Positions 1 through 9,689 of a stretch of 64,000 bases of DNA are shown here, piece after piece. Made by a program: the position numbers and the translations under genes. Position 1 is the first letter of the stretch; every line of letters begins with the position of its first letter. The stretch lies in contig JBGAQX010000021.1 of NCBI GenBank assembly GCA_044220545.1, positions 84,495 through 148,494 of the forward strand, written 5' to 3'. This DNA is from Fen-999 sp044220545. GTDB taxonomy: Bacteria > Pseudomonadota > Gammaproteobacteria > Burkholderiales > Rhodocyclaceae. Under the pieces are notes generated by a model. The model did not search any database. It was given only the letters and a program-made list of their open reading frames with translations, and was not told the origin of the DNA.

Positions 1-2
1 TC

Positions 3-131
3 TACAAGTTCCACAGCTTCACCCTGGAGTGCGGCGCGTTCCTGGCGACCTGGTTCGTGCTCGATGCGCTCATTCAGGCGCTGGTGCTTCCGCTGGTCCG
101 CGCGGTTTCGACGTTCGGGCGCCAGGGCTGA
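3..131 (+). CDS. C-terminal end of a membrane protein (partial)
   Basis: An open frame enters from the left edge and ends at the TGA at 129-131, giving 42 residues that read YKFHSFTLECGAF and continue through a hydrophobic stretch (FLATWFVLDALIQALVLPLV) that would span a membrane once. The start and most of the gene lie outside the window. The family cannot be recognised from this tail. It is followed 31 bp later by the next gene on the same strand, so it may belong to the same transcription unit as the enzyme module that precedes the injection-system genes. Confidence 0.5.
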   Translation, partial: YKFHSFTLECGAFLATWFVLDALIQALVLPLVRAVSTFGRQG

Positions 132-162
132 TTCCGCAACCGGGAGACCGAGGAGAGTCGCC

Positions 163-1227
163 ATGGCCACTGGAGAGAACGGACTTTGGACCGCGCTGGG
201 ACGGATTCCGGCCCTGCTGATCGACGTCGGCGGATTCGCGGCCGGCGTGGCGGAGATCTGGCGGGCACTGTGCCGTATCGTCGGCCGCCTGTGGCGGCGC
301 GAGCGGCGCTGTTCCCGGCCCAGCGAAGACTGCTGCCTGCATCTGACGCCGGATGTCCACAAGCGACCCGATCCCCTCATCTACGCCCAGTACTACCTGA
401 TGAAGATGGGCCTGGCGGTCACCTGGGACAATCCCGACATTGAGCTCTTCGAGCGGGACCCCATGGCCCCCGACGGACTGGGCGCGCCGGTCGCCTCGTC
501 GGCATTGCTGCCGGATCATCCGTATCGGGTGCGGGTGCGGGTATGGAATGGTTCGTACGATGCGCCCGCGGTTGGTCTGCCGGTGCATCTGTCGTATCTG
601 AGCTTCGGCGCCGCCACGGCGTCGACACCGGTCGGTACGCGCCACGTCGATCTCGGCGTCAAGGGCTCGCCCCACGCGCCGGCCTTCGCCCACTTCGACT
701 GGCGGACCCCGGGCGCCGGCCACTACTGTTTGCAGGCCCGTCTGGAGTGGGCCGATGACGCCAACCCGGACAACAACCTTGGCCAGGAAAACGTCCAGGT
801 CGGCGAGTTGCATTCGCCGGCGGAGTTCGAGTTCACCCTGCGCAACGACGCTTCGGTGCGCCGCCGCTTCCTGATCGAGGCCGACACTTACCGGCTGCCG
901 GTGCTGGCACCCTGCGGGTCGGCCGAGGCGCCGGCCACGGTGGTGCGCGGCCAATCCCGGCTGGCGGAAAGCCGGGCCCGCTGGGAGCAGACGCGCAGGC
1001 GCCAGGGCTACGGCCAGTTCCCGGTTCCAGCCGGCTGGCGCGTGGCGATCACGCCAGCCGAAATCGCCATCCCGCCCGGCGAGCAGCGACAGATCCATGT
1101 CGCCATCGAGCCGCGGGATCCCGCCGTTCGGCCGCCCATGACGTTCAATGTCCACGCCTTCGCCCTTCATGATGACGGCGCGCGCAGCCTGGCCGGCGGG
1201 GTAACGCTGGAAGTCTGCGGTTCCTGA
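163..1227 (+). CDS. Hypothetical protein with Ig/CARDB-like beta-sandwich region
   Basis: This is a 354-residue protein. The start at 163 is preferred over an in-frame upstream start at 64 because GAGGAG lies 9-14 bases before it and the upstream start overlaps the previous gene. Residues 1-50 hold an amphipathic or weakly hydrophobic helix (LWTALGRIPALLIDVGG) followed by an Arg-rich segment (RRERR). The remainder is rich in alternating hydrophobic residues with phrases such as YRVRVRVWNGS and HYCLQARLEWADDANPDNNLGQ, which is the style of CARDB or Ig-like adhesive domains: a paired-strand region ending in an Asp-Asn-Asn turn. No catalytic motif is seen. Position just ahead of a membrane protein and a caspase-like peptidase suggests a partner or substrate of that module, but function is unknown. 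Confidence 0.7.
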   Translation: MATGENGLWTALGRIPALLIDVGGFAAGVAEIWRALCRIVGRLWRRERRCSRPSEDCCLHLTPDVHKRPDPLIYAQYYLMKMGLAVTWDNPDIELFERDPMAPDGLGAPVASSALLPDHPYRVRVRVWNGSYDAPAVGLPVHLSYLSFGAATASTPVGTRHVDLGVKGSPHAPAFAHFDWRTPGAGHYCLQARLEWADDANPDNNLGQENVQVGELHSPAEFEFTLRNDASVRRRFLIEADTYRLPVLAPCGSAEAPATVVRGQSRLAESRARWEQTRRRQGYGQFPVPAGWRVAITPAEIAIPPGEQRQIHVAIEPRDPAVRPPMTFNVHAFALHDDGARSLAGGVTLEVCGS

Positions 1228-1239
1228 GGGGAGTGCGTC

Positions 1240-2616
1240 ATGTCATTCAAGAAATACACCCAGTGCTACGCGCACAAGCCGGGCGACAAGCCCTTCAACG
1301 AGAGCGACCTCGCCGGGCTGGCCATCCTCCATGGGCTCGTGCCGGGTGTCCTGTTCGGGGCACTGACCGGCCTTGCCGTCGGTTTCCTGGCCGGCGGTCC
1401 GATCGGCGCCGTCGTCGGCATCTTCTCCGGTATCTCGGTCGGTCTCGCGCTGGCGTTGACCGAGGCGGCGAAGGAGTGGCGCTATCACCGGCTGGCCTGC
1501 GTGAGCGGCGTGAAGTGCGCGGTCGGCACCGTCCGCGAACAGCCGACCCGGGGCGACCTCGGCGAGTTCGACAACGACCAGTTCTTCGACCTCCAGTTGA
1601 TGCCGCACCCGATCGGCCACGACGTCGATGGCCAGAAGCACTTCGCCTACGACTATGCCCAGCCGTCCGACAACTACAAGGTTGGAAAGCCGGGCATCGT
1701 CCATGGCAAGGATGCCCAGGACGCGCTGGCCAAACATCCGCGCAACGATGTGTACATCGACGGCGCGCAGGGCGGCGAACTGGTCCGGCCGTCGATCGTC
1801 GACCTTCCCTACGACACAACCATCAACGTGCTGCACTGCGAAGCGGAAGGGGATTTCTGGGTCAGGATGTCCGAACTGGGGCTGGCCATCGGGGCACTGG
1901 TGGCGTTGCTGGCCCTGCTCACGGCCGGCGCCGCCTACGCGGGCGGCGCGGCGGGCGCGGCCATCGGCTGCGCCATCGGGGGCATCTTCGGGCCGATCGG
2001 CTGCCTGATCGGCGCGATCCTCGGCGCCATCCTGGGCGCGCTGCTCGCCGGTGGCGCCGCCGCCGCCGTCAGCTACGCAATCATCCAGGCCATCCTGCAG
2101 GCCATTTTCGACGCCGATCCGGGCGATGTCGCCGATGCCAACGTCGGGGACGATCCGCTTGAGCCGCTCCGCGCCGGTGAGCGCGTGGTCGTCCTTGGCG
2201 AACACGTGTACGACGGGTTCCATGAGGGATGGCACGAAATCCATCCGCTCATGGCGGTGATCAAGATCGCCGACCGCAAGCTGCACGGCGAATCGAACTA
2301 CTACCTGGAATGGGATCCCGACTTTCCGGACTCCGCCAAGCTGCCCGACGATCTGCCGGACATGCCCAACGCGCCGCCCGACCACGACATCACCAAGTTG
2401 AGTCCCGACGACATGCGGCGGGGTATGGAGAGCGACAAGTTCCGGCGCCGCGTCGAATGGCTGCGCGGCCGCTGGTGCGCGCTGCTCGGCGAGGCCTTCG
2501 ACGCGGGCGTCCGCCAGACCCAACAGGGGCTGACTCATCGCTGGACGGTTCATCCCCTGGTGGATGGCTGCCGGCCGGGTGAGGGGCACGGCCCGGCGGG
2601 CGTGCGCGCGCCCTGA
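1240..2616 (+). CDS. Glycine-zipper membrane protein of unknown function
   Basis: This 458-residue protein has two glycine-rich hydrophobic blocks. The first lies at about residues 25-85 (GLAVGFLAGGPIGAVVGIF) and the second, longer one at about 210-290 (AGGAAGAAIGCAIGGIFGP, then GAILGAILGALLAGG). Such glycine-zipper hairpins pack tightly in membranes and occur in pore-forming or channel proteins. Between and after them lie soluble parts. The part after the second block contains GEHVYDGFHEGWHEIHPLM, a His- and acid-rich motif that could bind metal. The C-terminus (about 400-458) is charged and Trp/Arg-rich. RBS GGGGAG precedes the ATG and the gene follows its neighbour by 12 bp. No family was recognised with certainty. 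Its place next to caspase and CHAT genes makes a protease-controlled membrane effector a reasonable but unproven guess. Confidence 0.7.
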   Translation: MSFKKYTQCYAHKPGDKPFNESDLAGLAILHGLVPGVLFGALTGLAVGFLAGGPIGAVVGIFSGISVGLALALTEAAKEWRYHRLACVSGVKCAVGTVREQPTRGDLGEFDNDQFFDLQLMPHPIGHDVDGQKHFAYDYAQPSDNYKVGKPGIVHGKDAQDALAKHPRNDVYIDGAQGGELVRPSIVDLPYDTTINVLHCEAEGDFWVRMSELGLAIGALVALLALLTAGAAYAGGAAGAAIGCAIGGIFGPIGCLIGAILGAILGALLAGGAAAAVSYAIIQAILQAIFDADPGDVADANVGDDPLEPLRAGERVVVLGEHVYDGFHEGWHEIHPLMAVIKIADRKLHGESNYYLEWDPDFPDSAKLPDDLPDMPNAPPDHDITKLSPDDMRRGMESDKFRRRVEWLRGRWCALLGEAFDAGVRQTQQGLTHRWTVHPLVDGCRPGEGHGPAGVRAP

Positions 2617-2657
2617 CCGGCGTACGGTATGCATTTTCGATAACAGGAGGTGACACC

Positions 2658-3497
2658 ATGAGCAAGAAAGCGCTATGCATCGGCATCAACAACTACCCCG
2701 GCACCCACATGGACCTTTCCGGCTGCGTCAACGATGCGAACGATTGGAGCCAGGCCTTGCAGGCGCGCGGCTACGGCGTCACGACGCTGCTGGATGCCCA
2801 GGCTACCAAGGCGGCCATGGCGCAAGCCATGAGCAGCCTGATCGGAGGCGGCGCCAGCGGCGATAGCCTGGTCATCACCTTCTCCGGCCACGGCACCTAC
2901 CAACCGGACGCCGATGGCGACGAGGTGGACGGCCTGGATGAAGCCCTTTGCCCCCACGACATCCAGACCGGTGGCGGCGCCCTCACCGACGACGAGATTC
3001 GCGTCATCTTCGGCGCGCGCAAGCCCGGCGTGCGGGTTCTGTTCATCGCCGATAGTTGCCATTCCGGCACCGTAAATCGGGCCGCCCCCAGCGAGCCCGA
3101 GGCCGACGCGCCACGGCCGCGCTTCATGCCAATGGGCAACTGGATGCCCGAAGACCGCTTGCCGCGCACCCGCGCCGGCGGCTTGATGACCCAGATCGCG
3201 GTGCAACCCACCCGGGTGTCGCCCTTCGTCGGCGTCCTGCTCAAGCAGCAGGGAGATCTGCTGCTGGCGGGTTGCCAGGAGGGCCCCAACAACTACAGCT
3301 ACGATGCCCGTATCGGCGGCCGCTATAACGGCGCCTTCACCTACTATGCCTTGAAGACCCTCAAGACCCTGCCGGCCACCGCCAGCTACGCCGATTGGCA
3401 CGCCGCGATTCGCGCCTATCTGCCGTCGTCCAGCTACCCCCAGGCGCCGCAGATGGTCGGCAACAGCGCGGCGCGCAAACGAAAGATCCTGGCCTGA
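2658..3497 (+). CDS. Caspase-like cysteine peptidase (C14 / type I metacaspase-like)
   Basis: This 279-residue protein opens with the typical caspase-fold strand KALCIGINNYPG and the DLSGCVNDANDW segment found in bacterial C14 peptidases. The catalytic pair is intact: His78 in TFSGHGT and Cys134 in IADSCHSGT. The Asp-rich stretch DADGDEVDGLDEALCP (about 84-99) matches the usual region before the second half of the fold. A strong RBS (AGGAGGTGA) lies just before the ATG. Family members cleave after basic or acidic residues and act in prokaryotic cell death and in gasdermin or effector activation. The protein is the catalytic domain alone, with no sensor, prodomain, signal peptide or membrane anchor, so substrate and trigger probably come from neighbours: the CHAT fusion downstream and the membrane protein upstream. 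Confidence 0.9.
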   Translation: MSKKALCIGINNYPGTHMDLSGCVNDANDWSQALQARGYGVTTLLDAQATKAAMAQAMSSLIGGGASGDSLVITFSGHGTYQPDADGDEVDGLDEALCPHDIQTGGGALTDDEIRVIFGARKPGVRVLFIADSCHSGTVNRAAPSEPEADAPRPRFMPMGNWMPEDRLPRTRAGGLMTQIAVQPTRVSPFVGVLLKQQGDLLLAGCQEGPNNYSYDARIGGRYNGAFTYYALKTLKTLPATASYADWHAAIRAYLPSSSYPQAPQMVGNSAARKRKILA

Positions 3498-3590
3498 CCG
3501 ATGCCGGTGGCAAGATGAGGGGGCGACGTTGGGCCCATTTGGCCAGTCGCTGATTCATCCAGTCATTCGCGACCGACGAGGAGCGTCACC

Positions 3591-6500
3591 ATGAGCGAGT
3601 CCCAACAGATCAGGCCCCGACAGCTCAAGTTTGCCGTCGCCGAAACCCGGGAGGGGAAGGGCGGTGATCTGCCCCTGCCGAGCATGTTGCGCACCGCCAC
3701 CCGGGGCGGTGGCGGCGCGGTGGATCCTCTGCTGGAGGGGCTCAAGGTCGAGCGGATTTTCAACCTCGCCGCGGCCGCCCGCGGTGACATGAGCCATGCC
3801 GCAACGGTCCAGGCGGCACGGAACGACCTTCTGGCGGTGGAAACCGAGGACGGGACGACGCTGTTCATCCGGTCCGATGCCCTGGCCGAGGCTGTGGCGC
3901 GCAGCAATCCGGAAGCCGTGGATGCGCAAGGCGAGGTGGATTTCGCCCAATTCCGCGATACCAACGCGACCGCGCGCGGCCTTGGCGACGTATTGTGGAA
4001 AGCGGTGTCGGTATTGCGGCTGCCCGACGACGGCCTGCTGGAGGAGGCCAGGCAGAAGGCTTTGGAATGGGCCAAGGAGAAGTTGGGGGCGGCGGCCGAG
4101 GGCAAGGCCTATGACGTGGGCTCCCGCCTTGGTGCCAAGGCGCTGATGTGGAAGATCGAGTCGCGGCTGGCCGGACGCCCCGGCCTGTATCGCTGGCATG
4201 GCCAGACCCTGGACAGCGCCGACCATTGCCTACCCGGCGATCCGCGCCTCGCGGTCGTGGCCGAGGGTAAGCCCGCCCTGGTGCTGATCCACGGCACCGG
4301 TTCCTACACCCTGGGTGCCTTCGCCGACCTTCGTGCCGACGAGACCACCTGGGCCCGGCTGGAACAGCGTTTCCCCGGCGGCATTTTCGGCTTCGAGCAC
4401 CGCAGCTTTTCCGAAAGCCCGGCCGAAAACGCCCTGGCGTTGCTGGACGCCCTGCCCAAGGGGGCCCGGGTGTCGCTGCTCACGCATTCCCGGGGCGGCC
4501 TGGTGGGCGACCTGTTATGCCTGGGCCAGGTCAAGGACGAAGTGATCGACGCCTACCATATCGTCACCCATGGCGCCGAAGATCCGGCCGGACTGGAACT
4601 GGAGGCGCGCGAGGAGCGGGCGCGGCTGCGCGCCATCCGCGACCGGCTGGCCAGCGGGGCGATCACCGTGGACCGCTACGTGCGCGTTGCCTGCCCGGCG
4701 CGCGGTACCCGCTTCCTGTCCGAGAACCTGGATGCGGCCTTGTCGGACTTTCTGAACCTGCTGCAATGGGGTGGCGGCGCGCTGCTGGGCGCCACCGCCG
4801 CCGCCCTGGGCGGGCCGGTCGCTGGCGAGCGCTTCGGCAAGGCGGCCTCCAGTTGCCTTGGCGTGGTCAAGCGCCTAGTGCTGGAAATCGCCGGCCGGCG
4901 CATCGACCCGCGCCTGGTACCCGGCATTGCCGCCATGCGCACGGATTCGCCGCTGGCGGCGTTTCTCGCCCATCCCGACACCCGTCGGCGCGACGGTATC
5001 CGCATGGCGGTTATCGCCGGCGACACCGAGTTCGACGGGTTTGGCTTTTCCGATCTGGGCCGGCGGGTCGCCAACCTGTTCTGCGACTGGCGCCTCTTCG
5101 ACCGCAACGACAACGATCTGGTGGTCGACACCGATTCCATGTACGCCGGCCTGGGCTTCCGGGAAGGCGCATGGTATCTCTACGACCAGGACGACTCGGT
5201 CACCCATTTCCGCTATTTCAAGAACCCGGCCAGCCGCGATGCGCTGCGCGACTGGCTGGTGGAGGCGGATCTTGACCGGCTGAGCCAGTTCCAGCCGCTC
5301 GCGGCGGGGCCGAAGCTGCCCTGGCGGGACCGCGACCAGCGCGGCATTCAACGCGGCGCGGACATCGGTGCCGGCCCCCGGCCGGTCGTCATTCTGATCC
5401 CCGGCATCATGGGCTCCCACATCGAGATCGATCGCAAGGACGCCAGGACGCCCGGTTCCGGCAACCGCATCTGGTTCGACATTCCCAGCCTGCTGGTTGG
5501 CGGGTTGGAGAAGATCGGCGACCCGAAGGCGAGCAACACGGTGGTCGAGGACCTGTTCGAGATGTTCTATGGCGATCTGGCGGATCATCTGGCCGAGACC
5601 CATGCGGTGGTCCGCTGCCCCTACGACTGGCGCCAGCCGCTCGACCAGTGCGCCGTGGCGCTTAAGAAGGCCATCGAAGCCGCGGCCCGGGCTCATCCCG
5701 GCCAGCCCATCCGCCTGCTGGCCCACAGCATGGGCGGGCTGGTGGCGCGGGCGCTGATGCGCGACTACCCGGCAGCCTGGCGACAGGTGGTGGATTCCGG
5801 CGGCCGGCTGGTGATGCTGGGCACGCCGAACAACGGTTCCCACCTGATGGTGCACACCCTGCTGGGCAAGAGCGACTCCATGCGCAAGCTGGAGATGATC
5901 GACGCGGCCCACGGCATGCAGGCGATCCTGGACATTGTCGCCGGCTTTCCCGGCGCCCTGGCGCTGCTGCCCCGACCGGACGGCTTCACCGACACGGGCC
6001 ACGGACCGGAGGTCATTTCGCCGGCCGACTACTACCAGGCCGGCACCTGGCGGAACCTGAAGAACAGGATCACCGACCGCTGGTACGGCGACGGCGTCTG
6101 CGGACTGCCCGCGTCCGCCCCGCTGGAGGCCACCAGTCAGTGCTGGCGCGGCCTGCCGACGACACTGCCCGACTTGCAGCGGGTAGCCTATGTCTACGGC
6201 CAGAGCGACAAGACGCCCTGCGGTGTCCAGTTGGGGCGCGATGGCCGCGTCAAACTGCTGTTCACGCCGTTCGGCGACGGCTCGGTAACCTGGCAATCGG
6301 GCCGGATGGAAGGCCTCGAGGAGCGTTCCTGGTACATGCCGGTCGAACACGCCGACCTGACCGGCGAAGCGGACTATTTTCCCGCCATCGTCGAACTGCT
6401 GGACAAGGGCGGCACCGACAAGCTGGGTCGCCTGCCCAGGGCGAGAGGCGAGGTGGTATCCGGCTTCGTCCTGGAGGCGGAGCCGCCGGTGATGGCGGAC

Positions 6501-9500
6501 GCCGAGGAACTGGCGCGCGCCTTTATGGGTAGCGGCCCGCGTCGGCGCAAGGCCGCCAAGGCGAGGCAGGCCCTCCGGGTGGCCGTGCGCGCCGGTGACC
6601 TGAGCTACATCGACCAGCCGGTGCTGTGCGGCCACTATATCGGCGACGCCATTTCCGGCGCCGAGGCCGCCATGGACAGGATGCTGAACGGCAGCCTGTC
6701 CGAGCGCGAGCGACTGGGCGTATATGCCGGGGACATCGGCAGCTCGGCCATCGTGCTGCGCCCGCCCAGCGGCGAGGATCTGGCGCGCGGCAGCCTGAAG
6801 GGCGCGCTCATCGTAGGCCTGGGACCGTTCACGGGCCAGTTGAGCGCGCGTCAGGTGACCGAGACGGTGCGCGCGGCGGTGCTCCGTTACCTGCTGCAAT
6901 TGCGCGACGCGCTGAACCGCCAACCGGAGCAGGTGGTTCAGCTCTACAGCGTGCTGATCGGCTGGGGCTCCACCTCCAGCATCAGCGTGGCCGAATCGGT
7001 GGCCGCCATCACCCGCGGCGTCCTGGAGGCGAACCGCCAGTTCCGCGACGTGGCGGGCCGGGGCCGTGCCCCGACCATCGCCGTGTCGGACCTTTGCTTC
7101 ATCGAGCTGTATCGGGACGCGGCCATTTCCGCCGCGCAAGCCGTGCTAGACCTGCCCGAACAGTTGGCCAACGATCTTGGCCGCCTGGGCGCGCGACTCG
7201 AACCGGCCGCCAGCCTGAGAGTGGGGGAGGGCGTCGTGGAGCGCCTGTACGCCAGTAGCGACCTGGGCCACTGGTCGCGGCTGATTGTCACCGATGCCGA
7301 TGCCAGTGATATCTATTGCGCTCCCGAGTGCTACGAGCCGCGCTACCAATCGCCCATGCCGCCCGAGGCCCTGAAACGCCTGTGCCGGCAGTCCCGCTGT
7401 ATCGAGGGCGCCGAGGACAAGGGCGAAGCCGAAACGGCCGACGATGGCATCCCGGCCGACGCCCCGCCGGGTGAGTCGCGCTATTACCCCGAGCGACTGA
7501 AATACCTCTTCCTCTCCCAGCGGGCACGGGCCGAAACGGTATGGCAGCGTCGCCAGCCCGGCCTGATCGAAGACCTGATCCGCAAGCAGCGCCACAACCC
7601 GGGCTACGACGCCAAGCTGGGCCACACCCTGTTCCAGCTCATGGTGCCGCTGGATTACAAGGCGGCGGCGCGGGAACAGTCGCGCCTCTTGCTGGTGCTG
7701 GACGGCTATACCGCCAACCTGCCCTGGGAGCTGCTCCAGGCCGACGGGGAAGCCCTCGTGTTGCGCATTCCCATGATTCGGCAACTGGCCACATCCCGCT
7801 ACCGGCCGACGGTGCGCACGGCTAACACCAATGCCGCCTGCATCATCGTCAATCCCGCTACCGACGGCTTCCACAAACGCTTTCCCGGCAAGCTGGAGAA
7901 GCTGGTCGACCTCAAGGGCGCGGAGCGGGAGGGTCTGGCCATCGCCGCCAGCCTGCGCAACGCCGGCTGGAGCGAGATCGTCATCACCCCGCCGGAACGG
8001 GAAGCACTGGACATATTCAACGTCCTGTATGAACGTCCCTACCGCGTGCTGATGATCGGCGCCCACGGCCTGTTCGAGGCCCAGGCGCGGGACGGGCGCG
8101 CCTATTCGGGCGTGGTGCTCTCCGACGGCCTGCTGATCACGGCCGTGGAGATCAGCCAGATGGAAACGGTACCCGAGGTGGTGTTCCTGAGTTGCTGCCA
8201 CCTGGGCAGCATCAGCAACCCCTATAGCCAGCCCAACCGGCTGGCCTACAGCCTGGCCCGGGAACTGATCGAAATGGGCGTGCGCTGCGTGGTCGCCGCC
8301 GGCTGGGAGGTGAACGACGATGCGGCCTGTACCTTCGCCCGCATCTTCTTCGACGGCCTCTGCGGCGGTCAGACCTTTGGCGACGCCATCTTCCAGGCCC
8401 GCAAACGGGCCTATCGCGATCACCCGGGCAGCAACACATGGGGCGCCTATCAGGCCTACGGCGATCCCGGCTATCGCCTGCGTGCCGACAGCGGTGGCCG
8501 CGGCGCGGGTGGCGAGCGACCCTATGTGGCGCAGGAAGAGCTGCTGGCGGAATTCCACAAGCGGCGGTTGTGGCGCAAGGGTCTCAATAGTGACGACAAG
8601 CGCCCCTGCTACGCTCAAGAGAGCCAGTGGGCGCGGCGCCAATTGGCCAGATGCCCACCTGATTGGGCCGAACGTCCCGACGTGCTGCAAACCCTGGGCG
8701 AGTTTTTCGGCGACCTCGGCGCGGACGGCTTCGAAGCCGCGCGCGACGCCTACCGCAAGGCGATCCAGCGCGAAGATCAGCATGGCCGAGTCGCCCTGCG
8801 TACCATCGAGCAGCTCGCCAACATGGAAGCGCGCCACGGCGAGCGGCTCACCGAACAAGGCGATTTCGCCAAGGGGCTGGCACTGATCGAGAGCGGCATC
8901 CGGCGCATGCGCAACCTGGCCGATACCGTCGGCGACGCGGGAACGGCCGGTAACAACGCCGAACGTGCCGCCATCCTGGGCAGCGCGTACAAGCTGAACG
9001 CCTATGTCCTGGCAAAGCGGAACAGGCCCTGGCGGGAAGTGTCGGCGCTGCTGGGCGCCGCCGCGCAAGCGTATCGATCCGCGCCCGCCGGCGACGCCAT
9101 CGGGAATCCCTACAACACCCTTAACTACCTGCCGCTGGCCTGGTTGTCGGACACGTTGCCGCAGACCCAGGGCGAAGCGATCGAACTCGCCCGGCGCTGC
9201 GGCGAGATCGCGCGCAAGAAGTTCACCCAAAGCATGAGCTTCTGGGATGCCGTCATGAGCGCCGACGCGGACATGACCGCCTGGCTGATGGGCGGCGCGC
9301 TCCCCGATTCGGACGGCGACGCGCGGCCGGCGCAAGCCATGGGCATGGCCCCGCTCAAGCGCCGTTACGACGACGTCGTTGGGGCACTGCCGCAATCGGC
9401 CCGCGAATGGGATTCCGTGGTCAAGCAGTGGCGGTTGCTGGTCTGCTTCCTGCGCTTGCGCGGCACGGCCGACGACCCGGGACGGGCCGATGTTCTGGAG

Positions 9501-9659
9501 GCCCTGGCCAACCAGTTTGGGCCAGCGCCCACCCGCGGCGCGGCCGACGATTCCGCTGGCGCGTCCGGCCCACCCACGGTGTCTACCGCTGCCGACAATG
9601 CGGCGACTGGCGGTGGGCCAGCCAAGAAGCGCAAGCCCCGGCAGCCGAAGCAAGGCTGA
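3591..9659 (+). CDS. Giant fusion: two alpha/beta hydrolases + CHAT protease + helical C-terminus
   Basis: This 2022-residue protein carries three recognisable catalytic units. Unit 1 is an alpha/beta hydrolase with oxyanion segment LVLIHGTGS (about 230-238) and nucleophile elbow HSRGG, Ser300. Unit 2 is an LCAT/lipase-like hydrolase with PGIMGSH (604-610) and elbow HSMGG, Ser713. Unit 3, at about 1360-1590, is a CHAT (caspase HetF-associated with TPRs) protease with strand LVLDGYTANLPWELL, catalytic His1492 in IGAHG and Cys1536 in LSCCHLG. Residues about 1640-1900 are helical and resemble TPR repeats. The tail is Lys/Arg/Pro-rich. RBS GAGGAGCG precedes the ATG. There is no signal peptide or transmembrane segment. 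CHAT proteases are activated by sensor subunits in known defence systems; here the likely output also includes two lipid- or ester-cleaving sites on the same chain. It lies between a caspase and a LysM-M15 peptidase, ahead of the sheath gene. Confidence 0.85.
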   Translation: MSESQQIRPRQLKFAVAETREGKGGDLPLPSMLRTATRGGGGAVDPLLEGLKVERIFNLAAAARGDMSHAATVQAARNDLLAVETEDGTTLFIRSDALAEAVARSNPEAVDAQGEVDFAQFRDTNATARGLGDVLWKAVSVLRLPDDGLLEEARQKALEWAKEKLGAAAEGKAYDVGSRLGAKALMWKIESRLAGRPGLYRWHGQTLDSADHCLPGDPRLAVVAEGKPALVLIHGTGSYTLGAFADLRADETTWARLEQRFPGGIFGFEHRSFSESPAENALALLDALPKGARVSLLTHSRGGLVGDLLCLGQVKDEVIDAYHIVTHGAEDPAGLELEAREERARLRAIRDRLASGAITVDRYVRVACPARGTRFLSENLDAALSDFLNLLQWGGGALLGATAAALGGPVAGERFGKAASSCLGVVKRLVLEIAGRRIDPRLVPGIAAMRTDSPLAAFLAHPDTRRRDGIRMAVIAGDTEFDGFGFSDLGRRVANLFCDWRLFDRNDNDLVVDTDSMYAGLGFREGAWYLYDQDDSVTHFRYFKNPASRDALRDWLVEADLDRLSQFQPLAAGPKLPWRDRDQRGIQRGADIGAGPRPVVILIPGIMGSHIEIDRKDARTPGSGNRIWFDIPSLLVGGLEKIGDPKASNTVVEDLFEMFYGDLADHLAETHAVVRCPYDWRQPLDQCAVALKKAIEAAARAHPGQPIRLLAHSMGGLVARALMRDYPAAWRQVVDSGGRLVMLGTPNNGSHLMVHTLLGKSDSMRKLEMIDAAHGMQAILDIVAGFPGALALLPRPDGFTDTGHGPEVISPADYYQAGTWRNLKNRITDRWYGDGVCGLPASAPLEATSQCWRGLPTTLPDLQRVAYVYGQSDKTPCGVQLGRDGRVKLLFTPFGDGSVTWQSGRMEGLEERSWYMPVEHADLTGEADYFPAIVELLDKGGTDKLGRLPRARGEVVSGFVLEAEPPVMADAEELARAFMGSGPRRRKAAKARQALRVAVRAGDLSYIDQPVLCGHYIGDAISGAEAAMDRMLNGSLSERERLGVYAGDIGSSAIVLRPPSGEDLARGSLKGALIVGLGPFTGQLSARQVTETVRAAVLRYLLQLRDALNRQPEQVVQLYSVLIGWGSTSSISVAESVAAITRGVLEANRQFRDVAGRGRAPTIAVSDLCFIELYRDAAISAAQAVLDLPEQLANDLGRLGARLEPAASLRVGEGVVERLYASSDLGHWSRLIVTDADASDIYCAPECYEPRYQSPMPPEALKRLCRQSRCIEGAEDKGEAETADDGIPADAPPGESRYYPERLKYLFLSQRARAETVWQRRQPGLIEDLIRKQRHNPGYDAKLGHTLFQLMVPLDYKAAAREQSRLLLVLDGYTANLPWELLQADGEALVLRIPMIRQLATSRYRPTVRTANTNAACIIVNPATDGFHKRFPGKLEKLVDLKGAEREGLAIAASLRNAGWSEIVITPPEREALDIFNVLYERPYRVLMIGAHGLFEAQARDGRAYSGVVLSDGLLITAVEISQMETVPEVVFLSCCHLGSISNPYSQPNRLAYSLARELIEMGVRCVVAAGWEVNDDAACTFARIFFDGLCGGQTFGDAIFQARKRAYRDHPGSNTWGAYQAYGDPGYRLRADSGGRGAGGERPYVAQEELLAEFHKRRLWRKGLNSDDKRPCYAQESQWARRQLARCPPDWAERPDVLQTLGEFFGDLGADGFEAARDAYRKAIQREDQHGRVALRTIEQLANMEARHGERLTEQGDFAKGLALIESGIRRMRNLADTVGDAGTAGNNAERAAILGSAYKLNAYVLAKRNRPWREVSALLGAAAQAYRSAPAGDAIGNPYNTLNYLPLAWLSDTLPQTQGEAIELARRCGEIARKKFTQSMSFWDAVMSADADMTAWLMGGALPDSDGDARPAQAMGMAPLKRRYDDVVGALPQSAREWDSVVKQWRLLVCFLRLRGTADDPGRADVLEALANQFGPAPTRGAADDSAGASGPPTVSTAADNAATGGGPAKKRKPRQPKQG

Positions 9660-9689
9660 TTCCCGCTCACTTGAAACAGGAGGCCGACC

